Assembly (NCBI GenBank): GCA_013399895.1
Contig: VXBA01001173.1
Span: forward strand, 557,592 to 621,591
DNA length: 64,000 bases
Direction of reading: 5' to 3'
From: Serilophus lunatus
Taxonomy: Eukaryota > Chordata > Aves > Passeriformes > Eurylaimidae
Shown here: one piece after another, positions 63,298-64,000 of the stretch
How the letters are laid out: each line of letters starts with the position of its first letter
How positions within the stretch are numbered: position 1 is the first letter of the stretch
The notes under the pieces: generated by a model
Database searches by the model: none
What the model saw: the letters and a program-made list of their open reading frames with translations, nothing else
What the model was told of the DNA's origin: nothing
Translations under genes and position numbers: made by a program

Positions 63298-64000
63298 ACA
63301 GAACCATAGAATATGTTGAGTTAGTAGGGAACTACAAGGATCATCAAAGCCCAACTTCTGACCTTTCATAGGATAACCCTGAGAATCCCATCAATATGTC
63401 TGAGAATGTTGTCCAAACACTTCTGAAACTCTGTAAGGCTTGGTACTGTGATCACTTCCCTGGGATGCCTGTTCCTTCACCCAACCATCCTCTGGGTGAA
63501 AAATCTTTTCCTGATATCAAACCTAAACCTTCCCTGATACAACTTCAGGCCATTTCTTCGAGTCCTGTCGCTGGTCATCACAGAGAAGAGATCAGTGTCT
63601 GCCCCTGCTCTTCCCCTTCCAAGGAAGTTGTCACTGCAGCAAGGTTTCCCCTCAGTCTCCTCTTCTCCAGGCTGAGCAAAACAAGTGACCTCAGCACTCC
63701 TCATAAGGCTTCCCCTCAAGGCCCTTCACCATCCTCCCAGCCCTCCTTTGGATGCTCTCTAACAGCTTAGCATCTTTTTTTTTTTGTAGTGCCCAAAACT
63801 GCACACAGTATTCAAGGTGAGGCTGCCCCAGGTCAGAGCAGAGCGGGACAATCCCCTACCTTGACCCCGCAGCAATGCTTTGCCTGATGCACCTCAGGAC
63901 ACAGTTGGCCCTCCTGGCTACCATGGCACTGCTGACTCATGTTCCACTCGCTGTCTACCAGGACCCTCAGGTCCCTTTCCACAGGGCTGCTCTCCAGCCT
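63298..64000 (-). mobile_element. CR1 LINE 3' part, cut by window edge
   Basis: A minus-strand CR1 insertion whose 3' end is at 63298 (minus-strand CATATTCTATGGTTCTGT). Reading inward from there: a 3' untranslated part with TTGATGATCCTTGTAG and GGACAACATTCTCAGACA, then ORF2 C-terminal peptides VMTSDRTRRNGLKLYQGRFR and FDIRKRFFTQRMVG (63477-63719). Further right (63720-64000) are the SLEKRRL-type region and an AGCAGCCCTGTGGAAAGGGA block matching the RT thumb/C-terminal part. The frame is broken by frameshifts and by an 11- to 12-base homopolymer near 63776-63786. The upstream part lies outside the window. Confidence 0.93.

Noticed and set aside
1..64000. CRISPR arrays, tRNA, rRNA, bacterial-type operons
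   Set aside because: No regularly spaced repeats and no tRNA A/B-box cloverleaf or rRNA-like sequence was seen. The content is vertebrate.

Overview
The window looks like AT-rich, CpG-poor intergenic or intronic DNA from a bird. The evidence is its repeats: several CR1 (chicken repeat 1) LINE fragments, two of them with the octamer-like ATTCT-GTGA tail at the 3' end, and several LTRs whose layout matches avian endogenous retrovirus LTRs. Family assignments come from recognising the sequence by eye; no database search was run. The order or species cannot be named.

No host protein-coding gene, tRNA, rRNA or CRISPR array could be supported. Almost all open frames are short, carry no recognisable domain, and are what chance gives in AT-rich DNA. 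The exceptions lie in mobile elements. A CR1 reverse-transcriptase frame runs off the left edge (minus strand, 1-461). A CR1 endonuclease/RT segment lies at about 50440-51730 (minus). A CR1 RT C-terminal frame lies at about 57750-58546 (plus). A CR1 3' end runs off the right edge (63298-64000, minus). A short CR1 3' tail lies at about 61838-61975 and an old CR1-type relic at about 47088-47340, both minus.

LTR-derived segments are at about 3958-5017 (plus, about 1 kb, degraded), 21837-22452 (plus, near-complete solo LTR), 30931-31323 (minus), 42662-43243 (plus, with a duplicated upstream segment), and about 60045-60300 (plus, a fragment related to the first). None is followed by recognisable internal proviral sequence, so they are read as solo LTRs or fragments.

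Layout: 1-490 CR1; 0.5-42 kb mostly unique AT-rich sequence with three scattered LTRs and simple repeats; 42.7-43.2 kb LTR; 44.68-45.08 kb an abrupt CpG-rich patch broken by a 102-base run of N; 45-64 kb the repeat-dense part, with five CR1 pieces, one LTR fragment and two stretches (about 55990-56375 and 61285-61838) whose reading frames look like decayed coding sequence of unknown origin.

Nothing here amounts to a clearly new biological system. The items most worth following up are the CpG-rich patch at the gap, the decayed coding-like stretch beside the CR1 tail at 61.3-61.8 kb, and the duplicated block in the 42.7 kb LTR.
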